Positions 1 to 11,739 of a stretch of 64,000 nucleotides of DNA are shown here, piece after piece. Location of the stretch: NCBI GenBank assembly GCA_944470555.2, contig OX104130.1, positions 43,805,491 to 43,869,490 on the forward strand, given 5' to 3'. Positions within the stretch are counted from its first letter, which is position 1; every line of letters starts with the position of its first letter. Origin of the DNA: Heterobilharzia americana (lineage: Eukaryota; Platyhelminthes; Trematoda; Strigeidida; Schistosomatidae). The translations under genes were made by a program, and so were the position numbers. A model generated the notes under the pieces. It saw only the letters and a list, made by a program, of their open reading frames with translations. It was not told the DNA's origin and did not search any database.

Positions 1-285
1 CCTGGCAACGAACCAACCATGAACCTATCACCCAACAAATATGTAGAAGAAAGTGGAAATGGATTGGATTGGTCATACACTGAGAAGACCAGTTGCAGAC
101 ATCACGCACTAGGCCAGGCCCTCGAGTGGAATCCAAAGGGGAAACGAAGAGTTGCACGTCTGTGGTGACATGGAGGCGATCATGTGAGGATGAAGTGAAA
201 GCTTGTGGGCAGTCATGGTGACAGGTTGAAAAGACTGCAGAGAACCGAGTGCAATGAAGCCCCATGTTCCAATAGGAACCCAACG
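1..285 (+). mobile_element. 3' end of an RTE-like non-LTR retrotransposon
   Basis: Reading the plus strand gives the C-terminal tail typical of schistosome RTE-type reverse transcriptases: a WIGHTLRRP-like stretch near 75-105, then a WNPKGKRRV-like stretch near 128-155, then a Trp/Arg-rich end. The same tail, in a different copy and on the opposite strand, occurs at 62900-63200. The element starts outside the window and its frame is broken. Family assignment rests on recognition of the tail motifs; the exact family (SR2-like or a relative) is inference. Confidence 0.7.
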
Positions 286-1839
286 GAAAATTATTTTATA
301 ATAATATAATCTGACTGTATTTCGTCCACAAGTTATGATATCTTTTAACCAGAAACCTCCTTTTCTCGTTAAAGCATCGATTCACTATGCAGTAAATGCT
401 TGGAAAATACTATTTCCTTGCCGGTAAATTGGAGGAAGTGACGAATGCTACTATCTAATTTTACAGTAGGTAAGCACGTTTAGCATAAGTTTAATACGTT
501 AAAATTGTTATTTCAAAAGACTCAATAAACTCAAGCGTAAACAAAACTTATGAAATTATTTATTTCATCCACCGTGATATTAAGTAGCTATATACTCCAT
601 ATACAAACAACTAGCTTGCAACTTGATAAGGTCAGGTCTCAATAATGTGGTCCTCATGGTAGTCATGGTGTCCTCTAAGACACCCTACAATTTTGTCTGC
701 TTAATACAATCTTACAAGTATTCCATACCAAAACTATAATAACTTGTCACACATACTAATCGATAAAGCAGTATAGGATGTTTCGCGTACATTCGTCCGT
801 TCAACATGTCATACTTCATGACAGTGTATAATGAGAAAGTGAATAAAAACAGACTAAAAGGAGTATGAGATGTCGAATATTTCACTGGGAGCTAATAGAA
901 TGCTAGGAATTTTAATGCTAATTAGTGCATAAATATTTATCCTAAGGGCTGATTTTAAAGCATATGACTATGGATCTGCAAACGATGATTCCAACCAACT
1001 CCAGGACCACAGCTAGACAATCTTCATCTCTTCCCATATGGCTCAAACGAACACTCAGAGACACAATAGATTGGTACTTTGTATCGATCTAGTTGTTTTT
1101 GACGTTAACTTAATTCTACTTCCCTAAGACTACTTTTGAAGAATAACAGTGAGTTAACATGCTTGCCGTATGTACAAGGCAACTCAATCAATAAAGGTAC
1201 ATAATTTCAGAGCATAACTTGGTAATTTTTTTCTAAGTATTCATGATTTAAGTATCAAAAGAAACTTAAATAAAAATTTAAACTAAAAACTACCATCAAG
1301 TGTTAACTGCAATCACTTTACTAAGGAATTGCGGAGAAATAAGGTTACTCATTGTTAGTGATGCATAATTCTATACAACATAGACAAAAGTGGCATTCTT
1401 CAGAAAAAAATGCAAAGAGAAAATTGCTTCGGCTCACAGTCCTAACGTTAAAAAGGGAATACATGGTTCTATCACTGTCAAATGTAATGATGAGAAGTGT
1501 GGTAGTAGTCAACCTGTCGGTTAATCACAACTGTCGGACAGTAAAAGGTTATATTTACAGAATCAGTTATTCATTGGTTCCACGCATTTATATTTTACCA
1601 GTTTCAAGGGAAATATGATTACCTTCATGACATGATAATCCTATAAGAACTGATCACAGTAACTTTATTATGAAGTAACTAAAGCAAAAGTATTTGAGAA
1701 TAAATCTTAGCAGTTAAAATGTTTGTAAACCTCAACAGCCTAAATAAAATATGTATATCAAGGCTTTTAAATTAATTCATATATCAATATTATGCATGCA
1801 CATGATTCTAAGCATATATATAAAATATAGGGTCTTTTA
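286..1839. other. AT-rich interval without a recognised feature
   Basis: An 88-codon open stretch at 1352-1618 has no recognisable motif and no convincing splice sites. I see no RNA gene. Probably intronic or intergenic DNA next to the left-edge retroelement. Confidence 0.4.
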
Positions 1840-2083
1840 TCCAGAGATTATATAAGTAAGCAATAAGATAGGGATTCATCTACATACATCTATCTGGGAC
1901 ACGAATGTGTGTGTGTGTCTGTTGAATAAGGGTCAAATTGTCATTATGTAGCGATGAGTTATATCCAAGCTGGGTGAAAAATAACGTGAATGAGCTAACA
2001 AATAAAAGACAACAAATATGTTCTATCCATGTACGCTCGTGAACATGTACCAGCTTGGTTAAGGAATGGGAATACAAAATGCA
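1840..2083 (+). repeat. Left arm of a 244-bp inverted repeat
   Basis: This stretch is the reverse complement of 4677-4920, apparently without substitutions over most of its length: both arms encode the same 65-codon frame in opposite directions. A diverged third copy in the same orientation as this arm lies at 3877-4280. The arms are about 2.6 kb apart. No transposase is visible, so it is called only a repeat unit. Confidence 0.85.
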
Positions 2084-2097
2084 TTAACAGTTAAGTC

Positions 2098-2101
<4 letters not shown>

Positions 2102-2155
<54 letters not shown>
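2102..2155. repeat. (TA)n microsatellite
   Basis: An uninterrupted run of alternating T and A about 53 bp long, directly after the left inverted-repeat arm. Length is likely polymorphic. Confidence 0.95.
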
Positions 2156-2158
<3 letters not shown>

Positions 2159-2289
2159 TGAGAGAGAGGGGAATTGTATCACAAACAAGGTCGACTGTAA
2201 TCTGTTTTCCTATAAGTTGTTCAATTTAAATTAAAACATGGTTTTGAAAGTAATAATTCAGCTTGACAAAATAAAATTGCAAAGTTCAC

Positions 2290-2449
2290 CTTGCTAATTC
2301 CAACTGCAAAACACTTGCTGGATCTAAATTCTTTGGACGCTCTCTTTTAATAGGGCGTTCACGCAAAACTCTCAATTCATCAGTACTAATCATCGCTAAG
2401 TCATCCTTTTGCACACTGAATGGTCCACTGAAAATTCTTTGGTCAGCTT
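2290..2449 (-). CDS. Minus-strand internal exon, hypothetical protein, possibly late exon of the LRR gene
   Basis: Open for 52 codons between a good acceptor (pyrimidine/A-rich tract ending in CAG, next to 2450) and a donor GTGAAC at 2289. It enters in phase 1 and leaves in phase 2. The peptide is charged, with a cluster containing RERPIKRERPKN, and has no domain I recognise. It lies on the same strand as the leucine-rich-repeat gene whose exons run from 23493 downwards, but the joining exons were not found, so membership is inference. It could equally belong to a separate downstream gene. Confidence 0.4.
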
Positions 2450-3876
2450 CTGTTTTAAAACAAAATAGGGATTTAAGACGATACATTCGGTTAGATCATG
2501 ATCATGTTTCATTAAATTTAAGGCGATAGTTAATCAAATACGCTATAGAAGCATGGTACGACCAAGAAATGTGTCTTCCGAAATTTGGCGATCACTCCAG
2601 CGGTCTTCTATGTACACAGCAGGTGAGGATAACTAAAATGAAAATCTTACGCTTTGTCCACCGCAGCTGTATGTGCATTTATCTTAGGACATCGGGTGAT
2701 AAACATGCTTTTACCGGGCATAATATAATTTATTAACTAACACAAATATAACTTAATTTCCGGCTGGTTTTTCACGAAGATATTAGGTTCATAATATGGA
2801 GTAACCATTTCGCCAAATTTCAAAACTCTTATCTGACTACTAATCCAAAACTGAACGACAGGACAAATGACTATTGTTAATAAGAAACGCCTATAGTATG
2901 GCTCTCATATAAACACAACCTCTAGTGAATGTTGACGGAGTGAGTAGACTTTAATAAATCTTGAGAGTGTAAATGATGAGTAAGTAAGAATTTGGGAGGG
3001 TACGGTTTAAGATACTTTTTCACACAAGGCAACACACTGCTGAAGAGCACAAATAGTCAGTTTAAGATCACGGTACTTATCGTGACCAAAAATTATTCAA
3101 ATCCATGAAGAGGTTTTACCTTGCGGAATGAATCAGTTTATCACTCATAGATTCAGACTGAAGGCTTAGACACAATGACTTGAGATGTCGATCAGTATAA
3201 ATAAATACTAACTTTAGATTTATGCATAATACGTAAAAGTTAGGAGTGGTGCGGAACAGTTTGCTTACAAAGCTGCAAACTAATTGGGAATTAAGAAACT
3301 CATGTTGGCACCAAGCCTATAGATTTCAAATGACCTAAGTGACTGATATTTAAGTCGAGAACCAGTGGTAGTTAAAATCTTTGCGAAAGAGTAAATACTT
3401 TGGATTAATAATAATGATGAACTTAACAGGCTTTTCAGAAGATCTGAGGTTTGTACCGAAGATGCTGCTTTATTATTTTGAATGGCGCATTTTTTGGCGC
3501 TCATGCTGTACTAGGTTTGCGTTCTAACAGTAATAATAATAAGGTAATTTGATTGGTTGTGGCTAGCAGTATGTCAATGAATAGTAACAATAATAATAAT
3601 AGACTAGAAATTTCAGTATATAGTTAACCCTACTTGGGTCGTTCTGGAACAATCGTCATGGTAATTTGCTTAGGCGACGTAGCTGGTGGATAATTGATAG
3701 ATTTACATAGTTTTTTTAGAATAAGAATAATTTGAGCGAACAACTGCTTTCAGTAATTTCTTCAGGTTCTACATTTATAAACTCATGAAATTCAGTGAAA
3801 TGCAATGGCCAAAGTAAGGCATAGTCTAAAATTACATAAATACCGAAACAGTCGGTGATATGGGTAAATGAAGGCC
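2450..3876. other. Interval without recognised gene
   Basis: Open frames here are short (up to 74 codons) and lack splice context or motifs. Small ATA-rich and AATAAT-rich runs occur near 3530-3600. Confidence 0.35.
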
Positions 3877-4280
3877 AAATTGACTAGATGTAAGTTTTTA
3901 TCAGGTGGAATAGTAATCATAGGTGAGTACTGCTGAGAAGTCCCATACTAAGACGAAACAGCTGTCCAGTGCTCCCAGATTTTTAATGATTCCCCAACTG
4001 ATGTCAGTCCATGATGAACACCACTTCTAACTTAAAAACTCGCATTCATCTGAAGAATAGTAATTAGTTTACCGTGTTAGTTGTGCAGTGAAATCAATAT
4101 GGGCTGAACAATTACGAAGTAAGAAGACGAAATCCAGAAATTATATAAGTAAGTAATAAGATAAGGATTCCTCTATATACATCTGTCTGGGACGTGAATG
4201 TGTGTTTGTTTACTAAGGGTCAAATTGTAGTGATGAGTTCATTCCAAGTAAGGTGAAAAATAATATGAATACAACAACAA
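3877..4280 (+). repeat. Diverged copy of the 1840/4677 repeat unit, interrupted by a SINE
   Basis: The sequence from 3877 to 3917 and from 4065 to 4280 matches, with several substitutions, the reverse complement of 4677-5040 and the unit at 1840-2083. The match is interrupted at 3918-4054 by a ribozyme-bearing SINE fragment. The uninterrupted version at 4921-5040 shows the empty site. Confidence 0.75.
3908..4064 (+). mobile_element. 5'-truncated hammerhead SINE insertion with 10-bp target duplication
   Basis: The insert 3918-4054 is flanked by GAATAGTAAT at 3908-3917 and 4055-4064. Inside it, GTCCCATACTAAGACGAAAC followed by CAGCTGTC is the right half of a hammerhead ribozyme (stem II, GAAA, short stem III, cleavage triplet). 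The CUGAUGA core is altered to CTGAGAA (3933-3939), so activity is unlikely. The tRNA-like head seen in the 60.0-kb copy is absent. The GATGTCAGTCCATGATGAA tail is shared with the copies near 60.0-60.3 kb. Confidence 0.75.
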
Positions 4281-4676
4281 AATAACGAGCATAAATAGTA
4301 AGTAGTTCGGCGAAGACTGTTTTCAGCGAATCCATTCACTTAACTGTAGAGTCGCACTTATAACAAACGTGAAGTGTTACGTAACAGATGAAAATGACTT
4401 CTAGTAATGGTGTGAACAAACAACAGGACAAAACTAGTAACATGAGAAAATGAAAGCTTATCAGTGTAATGACAGAGACAATGTAGAAGAAAGGGATGGG
4501 AGACTAAAATGTGAAATTTGTGATGGAAAAATTTATTAATCACATGTTAACTCTATTGTAGGCTAAAGTAGAGAAAGCAGGTGTACAAATGCCTAGTTGT
4601 GCCCCTTTGGGGAGATTGCAAGGGACATGACATATCACATAGGTATGGTCTACCTTCCAGAGAACTGAAGTGTTGA

Positions 4677-4920
4677 TGCATTTTGTATTCCCATTCCTTA
4701 ACCAAGCTGGTACATGTTCACGAGCGTACATGGATAGAACATATTTGTTGTCTTTTATTTGTTAGCTCATTCACGTTATTTTTCACCCAGCTTGGATATA
4801 ACTCATCGCTACATAATGACAATTTGACCCTTATTCAACAGACACACACACACATTCGTGTCCCAGATAGATGTATGTAGATGAATCCCTATCTTATTGC
4901 TTACTTATATAATCTCTGGA
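4677..4920 (-). repeat. Right arm of the 244-bp inverted repeat
   Basis: Inverted partner of 1840-2083. Similarity to the diverged copy at 3877-4280 extends further, to about 5040, which supplies the uninterrupted form of the SINE insertion site. Confidence 0.85.
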
Positions 4921-5040
4921 CTTTGTCTCCTTACTTCGTAATTGTTCTGTCCATATTGATTTCACTGCACAACTAACACAATAAACTGATTACTATTCCA
5001 CCTGATAAAGACTTACATCTAGTTGATTTGATCTCCATTC

Positions 5041-5747
5041 TCCAATGTTTCCAATGTTTCTCCGAATGATGTCACTGCATAATGATTACCAACCTGAAAT
5101 CAATAAATCCCCACAGACCCCAACATTTCGTTTCACCTATTTTCATAGATGCAATTTGTGGGTGATACATATTTCGTTAAGAAATACTTATCAGGTCCAA
5201 ATACTGTTAGATATGTAAAACCTGGACACTGGTAGCATTTACTTATATATTAGCTACATTTACTTGAGATGGTATACAGTCATACAGTATTACTGGCCCT
5301 GATACTTGTGTTATGTCAAATAATAAGGTATTATCGTCAATGTAGGAGTAAAACTTGGGGACTGTGGCACAACGTGATTCCATTTTAGTCTGTTTATTAA
5401 AAATGTCACACAGTCAAACAGTATCATTTACTGGATAACGTTTCGGACACAACTGATTGCCCATATTCATATCAGGTAACTCCTTAAATTTGAGACAGAG
5501 TTTATGTAGCCTTAATTTTCTCTCTTTTTTTGTGACAGGGGTAGTAAACTTTTCCATACATCTGGGACAGGTGCACAATCATTTATTTTGAATGTATTTG
5601 GTATTGATTCGATAAACAAAGATTCGGTTATCAGTCTCTCCAATCAACTAACTTAGTTTTTAATGCTGTCACTCTATCCCACCCTACTGTGTGACTGTTT
5701 GTAAATGAGTGTACAGCTGTAGCCAAGCGTTTTTCTAAATTTCTTAC
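5041..5747. other. Likely intronic DNA
   Basis: No recognised feature, except that the open frame of the exon ending at 5748 continues without a stop to 5631. That leaves open a longer terminal version of the exon. Confidence 0.3.
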
Positions 5748-5863
5748 CTTATTGGGATCTAGTAATCCTGATTTGTCTATTCGGTCTGACACAATGGAAC
5801 ATTTAACCAGCATTTTTTGCTCATAATCATTTAATCCAATAAGTTTTACCATTTCACCATGCG
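5748..5863 (-). CDS. Minus-strand exon, probable later exon of the LRR gene
   Basis: The exon follows an ATAG acceptor and ends with AAG before a donor GTAAGA (5747-5742). It enters in phase 1, which matches the phase-1 end of the exon at 7393-7537, so the two join in frame. It leaves in phase 0. The peptide (about 38 residues, containing VKLIGLNDYEQKMLVK) is helical in character. If the donor is not used, the frame reads on for 38 more codons to a TGA at 5631, making a possible terminal exon. No domain recognised. Confidence 0.5.
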
Positions 5864-7392
5864 CTATATCAGTGTTCGAGCGGAATACTGACCACTGTTA
5901 TCGGTCATACCACACAAGGCTTAAATGGCAACATGCCAGATACTGGCACCGGTTCAGAGTGAGTAATCTTCTTAACTGAGGTTGCTGTTAGAAAACCACC
6001 AAAAATCAACCTCATGGAAATTCATCTTGGGATTTAATATTTACCTAGTTTTTTCTACAAACCGGAAAACAGACATTGTTGACACACAATACTGTTGAAC
6101 AAACAGATGTGCGGAAATGATGTTTCATGCTTTCAAAAGGCAAATTTTATAATGTGAGTTAAGGGTTGAAACAGCTTTTGTCTGATAAATAAATGGTTCC
6201 GTTAGAATCTAATGGTTAGTCATACTTGGCTAAAGTCTTTCTTCAGATTATGCAACTACATAAATTAGTGAAGCTGACAAAAATAGGCAACCCAATTGTT
6301 CTGATCTACTAAATAATATACCAAAATACTTATCAATGTGGTTGGTTTGGTTAGGAAACAGCAAATAGGGTGAGTAACGCTTATTTATCAATGAAATTTC
6401 AACATCCTAAATAAGCTGTTTAAAGTCAGGCATTCGATCATTTTAGTTGGTTGCATCCCTGAACGTTTATAATTAGCTTGACTCCTAATATGTCAAATAC
6501 TTAATCACTAACACTGCCAATTAAAACCACTAGTTACTGTGAACACTTTTCTAGTAATTACCGCAACTAATAGTTTGTAATTATTCGACAAAATTACTCA
6601 GAAATAATTGCACTTAGATGGTGGAACATATACGCCAGTGGTGTCATGCTTTGATTTATATAATGATTTACATGTACGGAAGCATTCCCTTTATCAATTT
6701 GCAATTCTCGTCATTTTGAGATATAATTCGAGGAAAGTTGATCGTGCCAAAGTGAAAGAGGTATAATAGTCCATAAAGTTTAGGACTAAAATTTTCATTC
6801 ATATAGGGGAATAGGCGGCTTCTGGCTATGGACAAAATCACATTCGAAAATAATCTTTTATACTCCGGGTTGATGCCGCCAAAAATTCATCAAATCAGGA
6901 CCGAACTGCTAACCTTCTATCTTCTTAAGCGTCGTCATTATGTTGTGCTCCTTATTTGTGTTTGCCAGCTACTATCACTTCCTGAAATCCTAATAATCGA
7001 TCCATTTTTGTTTGTTTATTAGACTATGAAATCTGTAATTTATACTCTCATATTTAAGACCAAAGTATTGGTAACTTAATTTGGTAAAATACCTGGTTCA
7101 CAAGTGATCTTCATATGCTTAGTGTTTCATTTTTTCAACCCGTATAAATCCCGCATACTTTTTTTGTGTAGCTAATTTCAGCTATCTGAACTGATATATC
7201 TCTATCGAAAGTCCTGTATCCTTAGATTGGTTTTCATAATATAATCAGGGTATTCCTGACATCATTTCAAGCAGCTTGCCAAACCCACGTCTTAATAATT
7301 TTAATATAAGTGAAATAAACTAATTTTTGTCATCCCAAAACCTAAAGAAATACATGAATTATTAGCATCATAAACATTGATACCTTGCTTAC
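5864..7392. other. Likely intron between minus-strand exons
   Basis: Nothing recognised. The 64-codon plus-strand frame at 6828-7022 has no supporting splice or family signal. Confidence 0.35.
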
Positions 7393-7537
7393 CTTCTTTT
7401 ATTTCTTCACATGTCTTTGTCAAGTATTCAAACAATTTTCGTTTTTGATATTCAGTATAATCATCTCGCCAATCAGAAATACGACTGGCATCTCTAAGTT
7501 GGATAAAACATGAATTAACCGCATGTGAAAAAGCTAC
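7393..7537 (-). CDS. Minus-strand exon, probable later exon of the LRR gene
   Basis: Open from a TTTCACAG acceptor to a GTAAGC donor at 7392. Phase 0 in, phase 1 out. The peptide (48 residues, containing DASRISDWRDDYTEYQKRK) is rich in charged and aromatic residues. It joins in frame to 5748-5863. Exon 6 at 11740 ends in phase 2, so at least one exon between 7.5 and 11.7 kb is missing from this model, a stretch now occupied by a broken histone copy and an RTE element. Confidence 0.5.
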
Positions 7538-8266
7538 CTGTGAAATGACGTTTGAAACCTTAACAAAAAAAGATAATTTATTCCATTACAACAAAGATGT
7601 ATTCGGAGCGTCCTGTCCTATTGCAATCGGTTTGTGAATTGAACTGAAATCACCCATCATTCCAATATTTGTATTTAAAATGTCTTCAATCAAATAAAGT
7701 GATTTTCACAGTGAGGTGATGACAGTAGTCAAAACTAGTGTCCTGAATGCGTTATACACCACTAGTAGAGACACTACGTACAACTGTAATAATATATATT
7801 CTTAAGAAATTAGGTGTGGAATGGAAATATTATTTAAAGAATAATAACACTATTTCCCTGTCCAAACAACAAAAGTGCGTGAAGTACAGTTCAACGAAGT
7901 AACTGAAAAAAAATAACACCTTTGTTTGTGAGCAGAAATAGCTGAAGATAAAAACTACTGTGAAATTAAATTTTAAATGTGACCAAGAAGCACACACACC
8001 ATATATAAATCTGAAAGTTCATAGCTGTTTCATGTTTATATTGGTTGCGACGTCGAAATATAAGTAAACGATGAACGGCTCCTTTTACTCAGTAATGAGG
8101 AAAGTTGGTTAGTAACGGAAATAGGTAGGAAGTTGCCTCCCATTACACACTTCACAACTAGGAGAACATACCTCCCAGTCTGCTGCTCTTCCCATTAAGA
8201 TCCGAAAATAGAGCCCGTCACTTCATACATTACATTTCACGTTCTCTAACTCCCAGGCTAACACAC

Positions 8267-8541
8267 TTAGGCCTCCACCTTGTCCGTCTTCTTGGGTAAC
8301 AATACTGTCCCGATGTTTGGCAGAACACCAGCCTGAGCTATCGTCACACCTTCGAGAAGCTTATTCAACTCCTCATCCTTACGGATGGCCAACTGCAAAT
8401 GACGTGGGATGATGCGCGTCTTCTTGTTGTCACGAGCCGCACTGCCAACCAACTACAACACTTCGGCTGTCAGATACTCGAGGACAGCTGCCCGGCACAC
8501 CGGAGCACCAGCACCAACACGTTCGGCGTAGTTACCCATTA
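8267..8541 (-). pseudogene. Histone H2A pseudogene (5'-truncated, in-frame stop)
   Basis: Read on the minus strand this is the C-terminal two thirds of histone H2[12 protein letters not shown] near the start, then [38 protein letters not shown] and VLLPKK, ending in a stop at 8267-8269. The N-terminal tail and first helix are missing. The Glu codon of the conserved EVLE segment is TAG, just upstream of 8452, and several conserved residues are changed. Histone H2A packs DNA in the nucleosome, but this copy cannot make the full fold. It lies in an intron of the LRR gene on the same strand. Intronless form is normal for histones, so origin by retroposition or as an orphon copy is not decided. 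Confidence 0.9.
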
Positions 8542-8761
8542 CCCATAGGCACTGCTTGTGCACGAGGCACAGTTTATTATTTTAGATGTTTATTCGCTAT
8601 AGCTGATTGATTTGGCATTAATCAACAGATTAATTTTGAAATATGGGATACTGTACTGATATATTGGTACAGCAGACAATATAATGTTAAAATGGCCAAC
8701 CGATTCGATCCAAACCCGTCAATAAAAAAGCAATGAGAAAGTCGAGTATGTATTGAGCGAG

Positions 8762-10960
8762 AAGTTAGCCAAGAACTTATTTGAACATGACAGCAATGCT
8801 CATCCTGGGTAAACCTCGTCTCATGTTAAGTCTGATGTAGAAACAGCGGTAAAGACAGTTGGTAACCTACACCCAAAAATTAACAAACGTCAATGAATTT
8901 CTGCAACGTCATCTGAAATGACTGATGCCAGAAGGCTGATTCCAGCTGCCTCTGGTCACGGTGAAGAGGGAAAGCAAATTAAATGTAATTTGAACAAGAG
9001 TTTTCGCAATGATCACGAGCCATGATAGCGAAAGCCGCAGAAAGATGGAGAAGGCAACAGCGCTGAGCAACACTCAACAACTGCTTGGGCTTACTAAGTG
9101 TACCGGCAAAAAGAAGACCATGGTGAGTGAAACCATCACCAAAAAGGATGAAACACTGATGGGCGTTTAGAACATTGGACAAAACACTTTGGAGCACAGT
9201 TCAACTGTCCCATGACAACGCCCCATTTGCTCAACATTCAGTCTCAACCTAAACACGACACAAATTTTGTTCCTCCAACTACCCTCGAAGTTGAGAAAGC
9301 TGTCTTCAACCAAAACACGATGAAAAACAGCCGGATCTGACGTTTTAGCATCCAACATTTTGAAGGATGGAGGTATGAAATTACTGATTACAGTGACAGA
9401 GGTACTAGGTAGTGCATGGAAATCAGAGGTAATGCCATCAGACTGGTCCACTCCACTGATCATTACAGTCTACAAGAACGGAAAAAAGTCTTCTTATGAC
9501 AGCTATAAGGGAACTACTTCGAATGATATTGTGTCCAAGATACAAGAATCTATAGTAATCTGACACCGGACTGCAGCTCAAGAGCAGCAAACTCAAGAAA
9601 ATCAAGCAGGTTTCACACCTCAATGAGGGTGCATCGATCATATATTCATCCCCGGACATGTTCTAGAACACCAGCATACCTATTGGCGCCCGGCACTTGC
9701 CACATTCGCTGATCTGAAGGCGGCATTCAACTCTGTCAACTGAGAGGTGTTGTGCAAGTGTCTGACTGTGAGGAAAGTATCAAGCACATATGTAACGCTG
9801 ATAGAAGCTTTACTCGGACTCAAGAAACCGTGTCAGGGCTGATGGAGAGTTGTCGTCGGAATTGATGTAACAACAACTAGTGGTATCAACAAGGGATGCC
9901 CACCGTCACCGTCCCCATTTAACTTCGCCACAGACATACCAATGGACATAACCTTACGTGTGTCCGAATTCACAGGGATTGGAGTGGTTGACTTGGAGTA
10001 TGTAGACGATATTGTCCTCCAATGTGGAGATGACAAATTCAGAGTTTTCCGGACTCCTTGAGCAAACACCTGAGTATGTTTGACTGGCTTGCGTTTCGCA
10101 CCTGTCGAGTGTAAGATGATGCTGCAGAACTGGTCTGCAACTACTTCCACTCTGAGGGTAGGGAGAAAAATGGTAGGGTGTATCAACCACTTCACTTACT
10201 TGGGGAGTTGTGTCAGCTCAAACGGGCTGGTTGCTGACGAAATTTCACCTCGGACACAGAAGGTCCATTTGGCACTTGCCAACTTGCTACATCTGTGGCA
10301 TTGATTGGCAAGATATTCGACTATCTACCAAAAAACGAGTATACTGCATTGCCGCCTGTTCCATCCTGTTGTATGGTTGTGAGACATGGCCACTCGAAGT
10401 AGAAGACGCGAATTGGTTACGGGGTATCGATCACATATGTCTCCGTAACATTGCTGGTATTTGGTGGAATCACTGTGTGAGCAATGTTGAGGTCATTCGA
10501 AGGGTACTGGAGGAAATACGCAAGTCGATTGTTGAGTTTGTGGACATTAATTGACTGAAGAGACTTGGATATGTGCTGCTCATGCCAAATCATCACCTAC
10601 CTCCATGTCCAGTGCTAGTGGTCGTTAGATTAGTTTGGAGGAGGCTGTGAGTGCCTAGAGTAAGATAAGGTACTAATTCATGAAGACCTTGTCTGTTGGT
10701 TCGAGCCATGTGTAGAGATGCAGACTCTCTGCCTAAGGCACCCGAGAAGAAAAGAAAGAAGTGGTAGAGGACTCTTGACATCTTCTAAAGCTTGAGTATT
10801 CGCACTAGTCTTCATCTTGAGATTGTTTATTCTCCCATTCTACTTTATCTACGTTGATATCATTCCTTTTCTGTCCACCTGTGGCTTTTGTACTACTGTT
10901 AAGTGAGGCAACTTGAGGTGATACACTCGCTTGCGAGGTTCTACTTTGATTTTGCCAGTG
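8762..10960 (+). mobile_element. Decayed RTE-like non-LTR retrotransposon, copy A
   Basis: A plus-strand reverse transcriptase region runs through the segment, cut by many stops and frameshifts. Recognisable are a DLKAAFNSVN block near 9715-9740, a KGCPPSP block near 9890-9905 (from RQGCPLSP), the YVDD catalytic box near 10000-10010, then LGSCVSSNGLVADEI near 10200-10245, LLYGCETWPLEVED near 10370-10410 and a C-terminal leucine/arginine segment. The 3' untranslated end, with GCTTGAGTATTCGCAC near 10790, matches the end of copy C near 53770. The endonuclease domain is missing. Bases 8762-10265 recur almost unchanged at 20550-22046. Confidence 0.85.
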
Positions 10961-11111
10961 TATCAATCATTATCTACAACGGGGCTTCATTATGAGTATT
11001 TTACCGGCCATCGTCTACTTACTAAAAGCAAACACATCTACTTCTGTTCTAAGAACAATGTTTTATTCATAATGACTTGTCAAACTGTGATCATTTTTAA
11101 TGTTGTTACTT

Positions 11112-11262
11112 GCTGGCTTTTGAAGCGATCGGCTCCGAGTTTGAATCCACGTCGGAACAACATCACTGGCTAGGAGGCAAGTACATTCAGCAAACGAGTC
11201 CCAAATAAGACGAAACGCGCGTCCTGGATTCCGCTTCTAGCCACTATCCATCATAAATGGAG
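11112..11262 (+). repeat. Sm-alpha-like pol III unit with a defective hammerhead ribozyme
   Basis: A pol III-type A-box-like TGGCTTTTGAAGCG and a B-box-like GAGTTTGAATCC precede a schistosome hammerhead: GAGTCCCAAATAAGACGAAAC then GCGCGTCCTGGATTCC. The conserved CUGANGA core reads CAAACGA, so U4 and G5 are changed, and the stem II closing GGAC is AGAC. Cleavage is unlikely. A second copy lies on the minus strand at 17740. Confidence 0.8.
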
Positions 11263-11584
11263 TTATCTTTACTTACATAAGACTTCAGGAAGTTTATTTC
11301 TACTATTGCGACTGCTTACGTCTTCTGACAACCCATTCATCTTTTCCATATATGAGTAATAACAGTATAAGCTTATGCTTTCATCTTCAACTGGGTTCTC
11401 TTTCAAATTGCCCTAAGGATCTCTCACTTTTGTGGATATTTTGCGATTATCATGACTGACATCCTTGTCCTGTTGATTCTGTAGAACATATGCTTCGAGT
11501 GATTGCTTGTCGGTACTAGTCGGTGAAATGAAGATGACTCCACATAAAACACAACTTCTGCCCATGAGCTACTATTTTGCATGC

Positions 11585-11687
11585 AGAAAATTCATGGCTG
11601 TCAAGTCCAAAATCACTTAAGATCATTCATCTGCAACAGACTAGACGACGAACAATACTCCACAAGATGTGGGGAAGAACAGGACTG
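11585..11687 (+). CDS. Possible plus-strand exon (uncertain)
   Basis: Between an acceptor ATGCAG and a donor GTAAAG there is a 34-codon frame with an acidic end (CGEEQDW). It is phase 0 at both ends. The opposite strand carries an exon only 50 bp away (11740-11913), so one of these signals could be spurious. No family recognised. Confidence 0.2.
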
Positions 11688-11739
11688 GGTAAAGTTTACA
11701 CTATCTTGACAAAACTGTGCTGTTTTGTAATAAGCTTAC

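Noticed and set aside
9833..10195. 120-codon minus-strand frame, repeated at 21614-21976
   Set aside because: Opposite-strand shadow of the dead RTE reverse transcriptase; duplicated only because the whole segment is.
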